From Streptomyces liliifuscus (GTDB lineage: Bacteria; Actinomycetota; Actinomycetes; Streptomycetales; Streptomycetaceae), in NCBI RefSeq assembly GCF_016598615.1, contig NZ_CP066831.1, positions 10,354,001-10,418,000 on the forward strand: a DNA stretch of 64,000 nucleotides. Reading direction: 5' to 3'. Position 1 is the first letter of the stretch. Each line of letters starts with the position of its first letter. This document shows, piece by piece, positions 44,601 through 52,350 of the stretch. Under the pieces are notes generated by a model. The model searched no databases and was not told the origin of the DNA. It was given only the letters and a program-made list of their open reading frames with translations. A program made the translations under genes and the position numbers.

Positions 44601-44684
44601 ACCCGCCGCGGCCGTCGTCGCCGCGGCGGCGAGCAGCGTACGGCGCGGAATGCCCGTCCGGTGAACTGCGGTGAGGTCGTCCAT
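41643..44684 (-). CDS. Tat-exported glycoside hydrolase, alpha-L-rhamnosidase GH106-like
   Basis: Predicted 1013 residues from the ATG at 44684 (AGGA upstream); a GTG four codons earlier is possible. Tat signal 'GIPRRTLLAAAATTAAAGALTG', then an Ala/Ser-rich linker. The catalytic part opens 'VRPKFRWWWPDGLVRPDEIRREIDQIADAGFGGAEIAAVHHS', typical of GH106, with 'ALFEDSIELETDGLQWTPGLPAAFREHTGRSLLPLLP' and 'SCEAGAYSGSAYSTTWQRFLRTMGGAYAAGVNQTVVHGFSYAELPG' further on. The C-terminal region 'RYRTTVTLGDAWTGGRGARLELGAVTDTCRVTVNGHRLDPVDQIHPVVDL' is a galactose-binding-like sandwich. It should cut terminal rhamnose from pectin, glycans or glycosides. It is controlled by a LacI-like operator. Confidence 0.85.
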   Translation of the reverse strand: MDDLTAVHRTGIPRRTLLAAAATTAAAGALTGAGSGSAAAASAPSSAASAVSAASAFSGFAEPGRAVRPKFRWWWPDGLVRPDEIRREIDQIADAGFGGAEIAAVHHSVADPSVLDTERHGWGSPSWVAGVEAALSQAARRGLTIDLTVGPAWPAAVPGITPDSEAAVKELAHGAVTLAPGTAYSGPVPEPVHEAASGVTEQRLLLVQAARVNTANSTRKETGLDQDSVRDLTSTVSDGTLGWTAPDDGTWVLIAYWVRGSGQTPEAGPHTDPPSYVVDHFSAAGTRAVTDFWEAHLLTPAIRRLLKVSGGALFEDSIELETDGLQWTPGLPAAFREHTGRSLLPLLPAVILDNSNQVFAFEAAATRQIRHDFWETVSTLFNRHHVGALRTWAHSLGLQLRSQPYGLQTDAIASAAVLDIAEGESLGFKNLDDYRCLVGGRDMAGHTVLSCEAGAYSGSAYSTTWQRFLRTMGGAYAAGVNQTVVHGFSYAELPGVNWPGYAAFTPYKGTAGYGESWGPRHPTWKHVPDVSGYLARVHQVLQTGRPRADVAVFRQTGYTATGIGASWFTATGITLGWTHQFLSGPLFDLPAATVRGGRLAPDGPAYKALFVEGDFFYGSTVTLALRDARALLRLTRAGLPIVLLGAWDTVVPSGIPDSGETDELGSVVTELLAQPRVRRVTDKTAVPTALTELGVRPDAGYASASTLLNAHRVADGVDYYYLCNGKHAETVKPPVAAIDHDVTLRRATAGGVPYLLDPWTGGAERIARYTEDGDTVTVRVALQPAETLVVAIGRPGLFGDRNGRRPHAVAGEADEVRFTEAGLTVRATAAGTYRTVLSHGRAVRTSFKGIPGPTELTSWRLRVQDWRPGATATRTTVVEHDLTLDALVPWSQIPELADVSGIGRYRTTVTLGDAWTGGRGARLELGAVTDTCRVTVNGHRLDPVDQIHPVVDLGGLLHRGQNVIEVEVATPLANRLRVSDPGVYGGLTRQAYGLMGPVRLVPYGEARVGPPTH

Positions 44685-44740
44685 GGTTCCTGTCACTCCC
44701 GGAGGGCAGCACGAAGAGACCCCCTGAGGGGCCTGGTGGT

Positions 44741-44752
44741 TGAATCGTTTTA
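44741..44752. promoter_or_regulatory. LacI/GalR-type operator TGAATCGTTTTA
   Basis: Matches T.AA.CG.TT.A with the central CG and 8 of 12 positions palindromic. It lies just downstream of the GH106 -10 box (10 bases after it), where a repressor would block transcription. No LacI gene is in the window. Confidence 0.55.
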
Positions 44753-44761
44753 ATCGCTGCG

Positions 44762-44791
44762 AAAGTAAGTCTCTCGATCAAGAGGCGTCAA
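44762..44791 (-). promoter_or_regulatory. Promoter of the GH106 gene
   Basis: On the minus strand: -35 TTGACG (plus-strand 44786-44791), 18-base spacer, -10 TACTTT (44762-44767). About 70 bases of leader separate it from the ATG, enough to hold the LacI-like operator. Confidence 0.6.
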
Positions 44792-44846
44792 GAAGCGTGC
44801 ACGACGCAAATTCCTGAGAAGAGCCGACGCTGAACGGCGGTGGGGC

Positions 44847-45452
44847 CTACCGGCGGGTCTCCTCCACGTCGCCGAAGCCGTCCGTCCGGCTCCAGCGCAG
44901 CCGGGTCAGCCACTCGGTCGAGTTGCGGCCGAAGGTCAGTTGCTCGCTGTCGCCCGACGCCTCGACCTTCTCCCAGCCGTCGAACTCCTTGGTGAGTTTC
45001 GTGTCCCACTTCGACAGGTTGTCGGTCCCGACCGCGGCGATGGACTCCATCGGCGGTTCACCGTCGGAGCAGTAGGGACCCCAGTTCGCGATCGCCGCGA
45101 CCGTACCGCCGTCGAACGCCTTGAGCGTGATGCTCTGGCACGGGTCGGACTCGGTCGCGTACACCAGGTGGGGCTTGCTCCATGCCTCACCCGCGGTGTC
45201 CTGGTGCTGCTCCATGAGCCCGCGCTTCGCCGCGTAGTACATGCCTACGCGGCGCCCGTCGGCCCACTCGATCTCCTCGACGAAGCGAGCGTGCGACGGC
45301 GAGGGGCGGGAAGTGGGGGAAGCCTGTGCGGTGTCGGAGCCGGGCGAGGCGTCCCCGGCCCCCGCCTCCGTGCTGCCACAGGCCACGACGGCCCCCAGCA
45401 GGGCCGTCACCCCGGTCAACGCCAGAAGCCGGACCCCGTGTACTCGTCGCAT
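44847..45452 (-). CDS. Lipoprotein of unknown function
   Basis: Predicted 201 residues. N-terminal signal with lipobox VVACGS (Cys25), then a Ser/Pro/Thr/Ala-rich linker to about residue 55. The mature domain ('RFVEEIEWADGRRVGMYYAAKRGLMEQHQDTAGEAWSKPHLVYATESDPCQSITLKAFDGGTVAAIANWGPYC') has repeated short strands and looks like a small beta-propeller or sandwich fragment. I do not recognise the family. It stands alone between the GH106 and acyl-CoA ligase genes, on the same strand as both. Confidence 0.75.
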   Translation of the reverse strand: MRRVHGVRLLALTGVTALLGAVVACGSTEAGAGDASPGSDTAQASPTSRPSPSHARFVEEIEWADGRRVGMYYAAKRGLMEQHQDTAGEAWSKPHLVYATESDPCQSITLKAFDGGTVAAIANWGPYCSDGEPPMESIAAVGTDNLSKWDTKLTKEFDGWEKVEASGDSEQLTFGRNSTEWLTRLRWSRTDGFGDVEETRR

Positions 45453-45514
45453 GTCTGTCTCCCGGCCCTGACCACGTCAGGCGTCGTACGAATGGCTCAG
45501 GTGAACCCGGCGGC

Positions 45515-47419
45515 TCACCTGAAGACATTGTCCGCGTCGTCCCAGCTGTAGGGATCAGCGGGCGAGAGACTACGGGGGACTCGCGAGGACGACTGGTACA
45601 TGGCCTCGATCTCGGCGGCGTAGCGCTGTGCGATGGCGTCCCTGCGCAGCTTCATCGAGGGGGTGAGCATGCCGTTGGCGAGGTCGAACGCCTCGGGGAG
45701 CACGCGGTACACACGGATCGACTCCGAGCGCGACACGGTGCTGTTGGCCGCGGCGACGGCGCGCTTGACCTCTTCGCGCAGGGCGTTCTCCTCGCGCATC
45801 TCGCGGTCGTGCACCTCGCCCGGTATGGCGAGGACCGAGCGCCAGTGCGCCAGGAAATCCGGATCGAGGGTGATCAGGGCTCCCACACAGGGCTGGTTGT
45901 CGCCCACGACGACCGCCTGATGGATGAGCGGATGGACCCGCAGACGCTCTTCGAGGGCGGCGGGAGCCACGCTCTTGCCGCTGCTCGTGATGACGATGTC
46001 CTTCTTGCGCCCGGTGATGCTCAGATAGCCCTCGCTGTCGATCCGGCCGATGTCGCCGGTGGCCAGCCAGCCGTTCTGCAGCGCGGCCCGGGTGCTCGCC
46101 TCGTCGTTGATGTAGCCCTGGAATACCGCGGGGCCCCGCACCAGGATCTCCCCGTCCTCGGCGACGTGGACCTCCATGTCGGGCAGGGGGCGTCCGACGG
46201 TTCCGAGTTTCTCCCGGCCCACGGGCTGGGCCGTAATTCCTCCGCTGGTTTCCGTGAGTCCGTATCCGTCGTGGACGAAAATCCCGATTCCCGAGTAGAA
46301 GAGGGCGAGTTCACGGTTGAGGGGTGAGCCGCCCGACACCGCGCCGCGGACTCTTCCGCCCAGCGACGCACGCAGCTTTCGGTACACCGTCTTCTCGTAG
46401 AGGGCGTGTTGAAGGCGCAGATCGAAACCGGGGCCAGGACCCGTTCCCAGCCGGTGCCGCTCGGAGGCCGCGGCGAAGTCCTGTGCCGTGCGGACCGCGC
46501 GCTCGAACAGGGCGCCGCGGCCCGCCTCCTGAGCCTTGCGCAGGAAGTTCTTGTAGATCTTCTCGAAGACGGACGGGACGGCGTAGAGGAACGTGGGGCG
46601 GAAGGACAGCAGGGCTGCGGACAGCGTCTCGTCGCGCAGATCCGGCACGTGCCCCATCAGCATTCCGCCGCGCATGCACAGCCCCTGGATCATGAGGCCG
46701 TACACGTGCGAGAAGGGCAGGAAGGCGAGGATGGCCGGCTGCTGCCCGGGGGGCGCCACCGTGTGGCCCCAGCCGGCCAGCAGGGTGTCGCAGGAACTCG
46801 CCAGGCTGCGATGGCTCAGGGCGCATCCCTTGGGAGGTCCCGTCGTGCCCGAGGTGTAGGCGATGACCGCGGTCGAGTCGGGCAGCACGATCCGGCGCAT
46901 CGACTCGACGGTGGTGACGGGTACCGACCGGCCCTGCTCCATCAGGTCGGTGAGGGCCCCGGAGTCCAGCTGCCAGACGTGCTGCAGGGTCGGCAGCGAG
47001 GCGCACACCGAGCCGACCGTCATGATGCCCTGCTCGTCCTCCACCACGACCGCGACGCAGCCGGCGTCCTTGAGGATCCAGCCGACCTGCTCGTGCGAAG
47101 AGGTCGGGTAGATCGGCACGATCTCGGCGCCCACCGACCAGAGCGCGTAGCTCAGCACGGTCCACTCGTAGCGGGTGCGCGCCATGACGGCCACACGGTG
47201 GCCCGGGAAGATCCCGGCCGCGATGAACCCCCGGGCCACGTCCACGACTTCGTCCCGCAGCTCGATCGCGGCCACCGGTTCCCAGGCACCCGGAGCGGCG
47301 TCCGAACGGCGGGCCAGCTGGGACAGGGTGGGATCGCGTTCAGCCGTCTCGAAGAGACTGTCCGCGAGCCCTCCCTGCATCAATGGCGGAGCCGGTCTGA
47401 CAACTTCCAAGGGGTGCAT
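45515..47419 (-). CDS. Long-chain fatty acid-CoA ligase (FadD15-like AMP-binding enzyme)
   Basis: Predicted 634 residues. ANL-superfamily motifs: 'VIAYTSGTTGPPKGCALSHRSL' (AMP-binding P-loop), 'FLPFSHVYGLM', 'GAVSGGSPLNRELALFYSGIGIFVHDGYGLTETSGGITAQ', 'WLATGDIGRIDSEGYLSITGRKKDIVITSSGKSVAPAALEERL' (hinge and A8 motif). The length and the 'RKKDIV.TS.GK.V.P' block match the long-chain FadD15/FAA1 branch. It activates fatty acids for degradation or lipid assembly in the cytoplasm. No lipid operon is adjacent. Confidence 0.92.
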   Translation of the reverse strand: MHPLEVVRPAPPLMQGGLADSLFETAERDPTLSQLARRSDAAPGAWEPVAAIELRDEVVDVARGFIAAGIFPGHRVAVMARTRYEWTVLSYALWSVGAEIVPIYPTSSHEQVGWILKDAGCVAVVVEDEQGIMTVGSVCASLPTLQHVWQLDSGALTDLMEQGRSVPVTTVESMRRIVLPDSTAVIAYTSGTTGPPKGCALSHRSLASSCDTLLAGWGHTVAPPGQQPAILAFLPFSHVYGLMIQGLCMRGGMLMGHVPDLRDETLSAALLSFRPTFLYAVPSVFEKIYKNFLRKAQEAGRGALFERAVRTAQDFAAASERHRLGTGPGPGFDLRLQHALYEKTVYRKLRASLGGRVRGAVSGGSPLNRELALFYSGIGIFVHDGYGLTETSGGITAQPVGREKLGTVGRPLPDMEVHVAEDGEILVRGPAVFQGYINDEASTRAALQNGWLATGDIGRIDSEGYLSITGRKKDIVITSSGKSVAPAALEERLRVHPLIHQAVVVGDNQPCVGALITLDPDFLAHWRSVLAIPGEVHDREMREENALREEVKRAVAAANSTVSRSESIRVYRVLPEAFDLANGMLTPSMKLRRDAIAQRYAAEIEAMYQSSSRVPRSLSPADPYSWDDADNVFR

Positions 47420-47559
47420 GTGCCGCTCCAGTAATTCCGCGCAGAGCGCCCCTCCGATGGAGTCCGGAATCGAGGCGTTCGAAATCTAGCCCACGGCGGC
47501 GGTGGGTGTAGTACGAACCGTCGAACGCCTGGCCTGATGTCGTTTCGGGAAAGAGCGGT

Positions 47560-48396
47560 TCAGGTGGTGCCGAGCCATTTCAGTCCGTCGAGCAGGAAGC
47601 GGTTCTGGGTCGCACTCGCGAACGTGGACGACAGCGGGGTGTTGGACGCGTAGTCCATCGCGTTGTGGCCGAAGTTCGCATACAGCATGCGGTACTTCGT
47701 GTTCGTCCACAGGATCGGGTAGTACCCGCTGTACCAGGTCTGATTGGGATCCGTTCCCAGTGGGAAACTGCTTGCGTCCACGGAGGCGAGGATCTTGATG
47801 TCCGGATTCCGCCGTAGGTCGTTGGACCAGCCGTACCACTCGCTGACGGACGAGGTGAAGGTGGCAGGGAGGTTCCTGGTCGAGGCGTGCGTACGGTCCT
47901 CGGTCCGCAGGACGGCGGTCGTCGGACCCCAGGTGTTGGACCTGAAGTTCCCGCTGCCGAGGAACTGCTGGTGGTACCAGGGCCACTTCTGCGCCTCGGT
48001 CGTGAACGCCGAGACGTGGAAGCCCAGCCAGCCGCCGCCCCCGCGCATGTACCGCTCGAAGCCCGCCCGCTGGTTGGCGCTCTGCGGCAGTTCGTCGAGG
48101 AACAGCACGACCTGGTACGCGTTCACGCCCCCGTTCGCCAGCAGGTTCCAGTCGGTGCTCGCCGTGTAGGTGAAGCCGTTCTCGGCGGCCCGGGCGGGGA
48201 ACCACTGGTTGGCCTCGCGGACGAAACTGATGTGCGCGGCGTCCCACGTACCGCTGTAGAGGGCGAGCACCTTGAACGGGGCCGCCGCTGTGGAGGCCGC
48301 CTGCGCGGGCGGCGCCGCGAGGCCCAGCAGAGTGGCCAGCAGTACGAGGACCCGCAGTGCGACGCGCACCGGACCGGAGGATCTGATTCCGAGCAT
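47560..48396 (-). CDS. Secreted ThuA-domain protein
   Basis: Predicted 278 residues; ATG with GGAAGGGA upstream. Sec signal (about residues 1-33, ending PPAQAAS). The mature part has 'PFKVLALYSGTWDAAHISFVREANQWFPARAAENGFTYTASTDWNLL', 'YQVVLFLDELPQSANQRAGFERYMRGGGGWLGFHVSAF' and 'YPILWTNTKYRMLYANFGHNAMDYASNTP', the class I glutamine-amidotransferase-like ThuA fold. ThuA-like domains act on sugars such as trehalose derivatives in other bacteria, and secreted versions accompany glycan degradation; substrate unknown here. A good promoter lies at 48473-48501. Confidence 0.88.
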   Translation of the reverse strand: MLGIRSSGPVRVALRVLVLLATLLGLAAPPAQAASTAAAPFKVLALYSGTWDAAHISFVREANQWFPARAAENGFTYTASTDWNLLANGGVNAYQVVLFLDELPQSANQRAGFERYMRGGGGWLGFHVSAFTTEAQKWPWYHQQFLGSGNFRSNTWGPTTAVLRTEDRTHASTRNLPATFTSSVSEWYGWSNDLRRNPDIKILASVDASSFPLGTDPNQTWYSGYYPILWTNTKYRMLYANFGHNAMDYASNTPLSSTFASATQNRFLLDGLKWLGTT

Positions 48397-48472
48397 GGAA
48401 CGTCCCTTCCTGTTCGCGATCGGTTCATGAGTGTGAACGTTGAGCGCATGGGTGGAACCTCGGCGATCGGTG

Positions 48473-48501
48473 AACCTAAAGGTCTGAACCAAGCTCGTCA
48501 A
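48473..48501 (-). promoter_or_regulatory. Promoter of the ThuA-domain gene, with GGTTCA direct repeats
   Basis: On the minus strand: -35 TTGACG (plus 48496-48501), 17-base spacer, -10 TAGGTT (plus 48473-48478); the same hexamers as the ROK promoter. GGTTCA occurs twice, once in the spacer and once across the -10, 14 bases apart, suggesting a bound regulator. The rest of the 307-base gap to the alpha/beta hydrolase gene shows nothing clear. Confidence 0.6.
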
Positions 48502-48703
48502 GATCTGAAGCGAGGACAGCAAGAAATCGCCCCACGCCCGAAAGGAGTTGAACGCGGTAGGCCCAGAAGAGCAGCCGGGAGGGCGGCGGACCGTCCCGCC
48601 GTGGACGGGCGCTCCGCCGCACCCGTCACTACGATGAAGGAGATCGTGGCGCCGCCCCGCGGGTCCGCGTGCGAGGGGGCCGACCGACGTCAGGAGGGCC
48701 GCC

Positions 48704-49543
48704 GTGAGCACGATCGCGGTGAAGTCCGCCCAGCTGAGGAGCGGGCCGGCGCTCCCCTATGCCGAGGCGGGCTATCCGGAGGGCCTTCCCGTGGTCTTCG
48801 TGCACGGCCTCGCGGACTCCTGGTGGACGTTCGAACCGCTGCTCAGGCAGCTCCCCGCCGCGGTGCACGGATACGCCCCCACGCAGCGGGGCCACGGCGA
48901 CGCCGAACGGCCCGCCGACGGCTACCGGCCGGAGGACTTCGCGAACGACCTGGTGGAATTCCTCGACGCCGCGGGCATCCCTCGTGCCGTTCTGGTCGGG
49001 GCGTCGAGCGGAGGAGTGGCCGCCCGGATGGTCGCGGGCAGTCATCCCGACCGGGTCGCGGGCCTCGTCCTGGTGGGCGTCCCGGCGACGCTCGCCGACA
49101 AGCCCGGAATCACTGCACTGTGGGAGAAGGTCCAGGCCCTCGAAGACCCCGTGCCGCGCGCCTTCGTGGAGGACCTCCTCGGCGACCTCGCGTCCCGGCC
49201 GCTGGGCCGCGGACTCCTGGCGACGATGGCCGAGGAGAACCTCAAGGTGCCCGCACGGGTGTGGCAGGAGACCATGCGCGGCCTGCTGGAGGCCGACCTC
49301 GCGGCCACACTGCGGGGAATCCTCGTACCCACACTCGTGATCTGGGGCGACGCGGACGGCGTGCTGCCGCGCGCCGACCAGCAGCTGATCCTCGACGCGA
49401 TCCACGACTCGACCCTCATCGTGTACGAGGGCGCCGGGCACCTTCTGTACTGGGAGGAGCCGGAGAGGGTCGTCCAGGACGTCGTCGGCTTCGCCGCCCG
49501 GGTCCTGCCGGCCCGCCCTGGCGGGGGCGGGCCTTCCGCGTGA
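48704..49543 (+). CDS. Alpha/beta hydrolase
   Basis: Predicted 279 residues; GTG start with GGAGG upstream. Fold motifs: 'PVVFVHGLADSWWTFEPLL' (oxyanion loop), nucleophile elbow 'VLVGASSGGVAA' with S101, acid 'LVIWGDADGVLP', and His in 'VYEGAGHLLYWEEPERV'. No signal peptide. A general esterase or lactonase-like enzyme; the substrate cannot be predicted. It converges on the NPP1-type gene with a 7-base gap. Confidence 0.9.
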   Translation: MSTIAVKSAQLRSGPALPYAEAGYPEGLPVVFVHGLADSWWTFEPLLRQLPAAVHGYAPTQRGHGDAERPADGYRPEDFANDLVEFLDAAGIPRAVLVGASSGGVAARMVAGSHPDRVAGLVLVGVPATLADKPGITALWEKVQALEDPVPRAFVEDLLGDLASRPLGRGLLATMAEENLKVPARVWQETMRGLLEADLAATLRGILVPTLVIWGDADGVLPRADQQLILDAIHDSTLIVYEGAGHLLYWEEPERVVQDVVGFAARVLPARPGGGGPSA

Positions 49544-49550
49544 CGTCAGG

Positions 49551-50345
49551 TCAGGCGTTGGGGTCGAACGCGATCCCGGACGGCTTGGCCGAGGACAGGT
49601 GCGAGTTGAACGTGCTGTCCTTGATGCCGAGCGTGGCACTGCCGAAGTTGTACGCCGTCAGCGTGTCGCGCACCCCGGCGGGATAGCCGTTCCAGCCGAC
49701 CAGCGGCGGGTACTGCCAGGTCCCCTTGTGGTTCTCCGGCGGCTCGTCGCCGGCGGTCGCGGCCCGGAAGCAGTGCGTGCTGATTCCGTCCTTGTGGTAG
49801 ACGATCTTCGGGTGCGTCCCGTCCCAGCGGATCGCCGAACGGTTGTGGACCGTGAACGAGCCGTGGTTGGACGTCGAGACGTACTGGGCCACGTTGTTCT
49901 GCACCCAGACCACGACGTGCTCCCAGTCGTGCCGGTGCCCGCCGATGCTGCTGCCGGCCAGCGCCTGGTCCTTCTCGAAGTAGAGGGCGTACACGATCGC
50001 GCACCAGCCGTTGTTGCACTTGGAGCGCGAGTAGCCGTTGGTGTTGTCGAGGTCCGAGGCGTCGCGGCACTGGCCGTTGAGGGCGCCGCTCGGGTTGAGG
50101 CCGCCGTTGACGGCGCCGCCGGGGCCGATCGCGGGCGTCGAGTAGCAGCCGTCCGTGTCGTAGTCGTAGGCGGGCTGGAACGTCTGGTCCAGTCCGTCGG
50201 CGTTGGCGGGCAGCGCGCCGGGCGGGGCCGCCAGGGCGGTGGACGGGAAGACGAAGACCAGAGCGGCGGCGCCCGCGAGGACGCCGAGTGACCTCCGGCG
50301 CAGACGCCGGGATCCGGAAAGCTTCGATGCGGGACTGCCGTTCAA
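49551..50345 (-). CDS. Secreted NPP1/NLP-family protein (necrosis-inducing-like)
   Basis: Predicted 264 residues with an unusual TTG start, supported by GGAGG five bases upstream and no other in-frame start before the signal peptide. Basic Sec signal (about residues 1-40, ending ALAAPPG). The mature protein has the family heptapeptide 'GHRHDWEHVVVWV' with preceding 'GWCAIVYALYFEKDQ', and 'HKGTWQYPPLVGWNGYPAGVRDTL'. NLPs of plant microbes bind membrane sphingolipids and metal through the GHRHDWE loop and can damage dicot cells; bacterial homologues are also common in soil species without known virulence. Cysteine pairs (CYSTP, NGQC, SKCNNGWC) fit an exported, disulfide-bonded protein. Confidence 0.9.
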   Translation of the reverse strand: MNGSPASKLSGSRRLRRRSLGVLAGAAALVFVFPSTALAAPPGALPANADGLDQTFQPAYDYDTDGCYSTPAIGPGGAVNGGLNPSGALNGQCRDASDLDNTNGYSRSKCNNGWCAIVYALYFEKDQALAGSSIGGHRHDWEHVVVWVQNNVAQYVSTSNHGSFTVHNRSAIRWDGTHPKIVYHKDGISTHCFRAATAGDEPPENHKGTWQYPPLVGWNGYPAGVRDTLTAYNFGSATLGIKDSTFNSHLSSAKPSGIAFDPNA

Positions 50346-50461
50346 AGTGTCCTCCTGATCGGCCCTGCGCAGGCCAACGCCCTTTGTGACATGTGCAGTT
50401 CAGAGTCCCGGGTTTTCACTCGCGTGCCAAGAGGCCGCAGGCGTCACATTGGTTAAGGACC

Positions 50462-50476
50462 GCCCAACACTTGGGC
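50462..50476. promoter_or_regulatory. GCCCAA-CAC-TTGGGC dyad before the GT-C gene
   Basis: Six-base perfect arms around CAC, 54 bases before the ATG at 50530. Candidate operator for either divergent gene; weak alone. Confidence 0.35.
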
Positions 50477-50529
50477 CTCGCGTCGGGAAAGAGCGCCACG
50501 GAGGGTGGGGATGATGGGAAGGTGGGCCC

Positions 50530-52263
50530 ATGAGCGCGCCGCGGATCACCGGGCTCGACGGTGACGAGCACACCGCGCCCGACCTGCCCACACCGACGGC
50601 AACGGGCGGGTGGCCAGGCAGAACCGATGGACTCAAGCGCTTTCTGCGGCACCGGCGTTCGCTGTACGTGCTGGCCGTCGTCGCGCTCCTCGCCCAGATG
50701 GCGTTCGCGATGGTCACCACGGCCGTCCAGCAGACCCCGACCATCGACGAGCCCGTTTACGTGGCCACGGCCGAGGTCTACCTCAAGGAGCACAGCCTCC
50801 GTTACAACCCCGAACACCCGCCCCTGGGCAAGCTGATCATCGCCTCCGGGCTGGTGTTCACCGACGCGCACCTCGACTCCGGCTTCGTCGGCAGCCAGAT
50901 GGCCCTGGGGCGCAGCGTGCTGTACGAGTCGGGCAACGACCCGGAGCGGATCCTGCTGTGGGCCCGGCTCCCGGTGATCGGGCTGACGCTGCTGTTCGGA
51001 CTCGTCGTCCTCGCGTTCGCCCGCGATCTCACCGGCCCGGCGGGCGGGTTGGTGGCCCTCGCCCTGTACGCGTTCTCACCGGACGTCATCGCGAACGGAT
51101 CGCTGGCCACGCTCGACGTGCCCGCGGCCGGCTTCCTGCTCACCTCCGTCTGGCTCCTGTGGCGGGCACGGCAACGGCCGTACCTTTTCCTCCCCCTCGC
51201 CGGGGTGGCGCTGGGCGCGGCCGTGGCCACCAAGATGAGCATGCTCGCGGTGGTTCCGGTCCTGATGCTGCTGGCCGTCCTGTCGTACTCGTGCGCCCGC
51301 AGGACACCGGGGCTCGACGCACGCGAACGGATGCGCGTCCTCGCGTACGGCGCCGCGGCCGCCGTCGGCATGGCCCTCGTGGCGGTCGCCGTCGTATGGG
51401 CCACCTACCTCGTCGTCGACCCGCGGCTGCGCTGGGCACAGCCCGAGAACGTGCCGGACATCCGCGGGATGCGCGGCCGCATCGCCGCGTGGCTGCCGTT
51501 CCCGGAGGCCTACCGGGACGGCATGCGCATCCAGTTCGGCTTCGAGTACGACATCTGGCAGGGCTTCCTGTTCGGCCGCCTGTACGAGGGCTCGCTCTGG
51601 TACTACCTGCCGGCCGCGCTCCTGGTGAAGACACCGCTCGGCATGCTCGCCCTGTGGCTCGCCGGCGCCGTCGCGGTCCTGGCACTGCGTCGGCTGCGGC
51701 CCGCGGCACCGTACGTACTCGTCCCCGCGGGCCTGCTCCTGGCCGTGTCCATGAACGGCGCCCGCGACCTCGGCGTCCGGTACGCGATCTTCGTACCGAT
51801 GTTCGCGGCGGTCGCAGCCGCCGGGGTCACGCTCCTGCGCCGCCGGTGGGTGTACGGCGTGACGGCCGCGCTGGTGTGCTTCGTGGCCGTCAGTTCACTG
51901 CGGACGTTTCCGTACTATCTGCCGTACTCCAACGAGGCGTTCGGCGGGCCGTCCAAGACCCATCTGCGGCTGCACGACTCGAACGTCGACTGGGGCCAGG
52001 ACCTCGGCCGCCTCGGTGATCGCCTCCAGCGTGACCATCCGGGGCAGCGGGTGTGGCTCGTCTACAAGGGCGCGGGTGTGCCCTCCTACTACGGAATCAA
52101 CGCGGCCAACCCGCTCAAGGCCCCGCTGGGCGAGGTGCACGGGCTGCTCGTCGTGTCCAACTCCTCGGCGGCCAAGGCGGACGGGCGGCTGGCCGCGCTG
52201 CTCGACACCAGCACACCGTTCGCCGACGTCGGCCACTCGATCACGCTCTACCGACGCCGCTGA
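50530..52263 (+). CDS. GT-C family glycosyltransferase (mannosyltransferase/ArnT-like)
   Basis: Predicted 577 residues, about ten hydrophobic helices. The first outside loop has the acidic pair 'TPTIDEPVYVATAEVYLKEHSLRYNPEHPPLGKL', as in PMT and ArnT enzymes where Asp-Glu is catalytic and HPPL is conserved. Later loops 'GFEYDIWQGFLFGRLYEGSLWYYLPAALLVKTPLGMLAL' and 'LRLHDSNVDWGQDLGRLGDRL' also fit. It should move a sugar from a polyprenyl phosphate to an acceptor outside the membrane; donor and acceptor unknown. It stands alone and is divergent from the NPP1-type gene. Confidence 0.88.
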   Translation: MSAPRITGLDGDEHTAPDLPTPTATGGWPGRTDGLKRFLRHRRSLYVLAVVALLAQMAFAMVTTAVQQTPTIDEPVYVATAEVYLKEHSLRYNPEHPPLGKLIIASGLVFTDAHLDSGFVGSQMALGRSVLYESGNDPERILLWARLPVIGLTLLFGLVVLAFARDLTGPAGGLVALALYAFSPDVIANGSLATLDVPAAGFLLTSVWLLWRARQRPYLFLPLAGVALGAAVATKMSMLAVVPVLMLLAVLSYSCARRTPGLDARERMRVLAYGAAAAVGMALVAVAVVWATYLVVDPRLRWAQPENVPDIRGMRGRIAAWLPFPEAYRDGMRIQFGFEYDIWQGFLFGRLYEGSLWYYLPAALLVKTPLGMLALWLAGAVAVLALRRLRPAAPYVLVPAGLLLAVSMNGARDLGVRYAIFVPMFAAVAAAGVTLLRRRWVYGVTAALVCFVAVSSLRTFPYYLPYSNEAFGGPSKTHLRLHDSNVDWGQDLGRLGDRLQRDHPGQRVWLVYKGAGVPSYYGINAANPLKAPLGEVHGLLVVSNSSAAKADGRLAALLDTSTPFADVGHSITLYRRR

Positions 52264-52350
52264 TCGCCCAACTGCCATGGGGGACTGCGCCATTCACATC
52301 TGACACTGTGGCCCAACCGGGTCACAGGTTACGACGGTATCTTCGATGTC

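Noticed and set aside
41646..44753. A 1035-residue plus-strand open frame over the GH106-like gene
   Set aside because: Antisense shadow; the minus strand encodes the recognisable GH106-type protein with a Tat signal.
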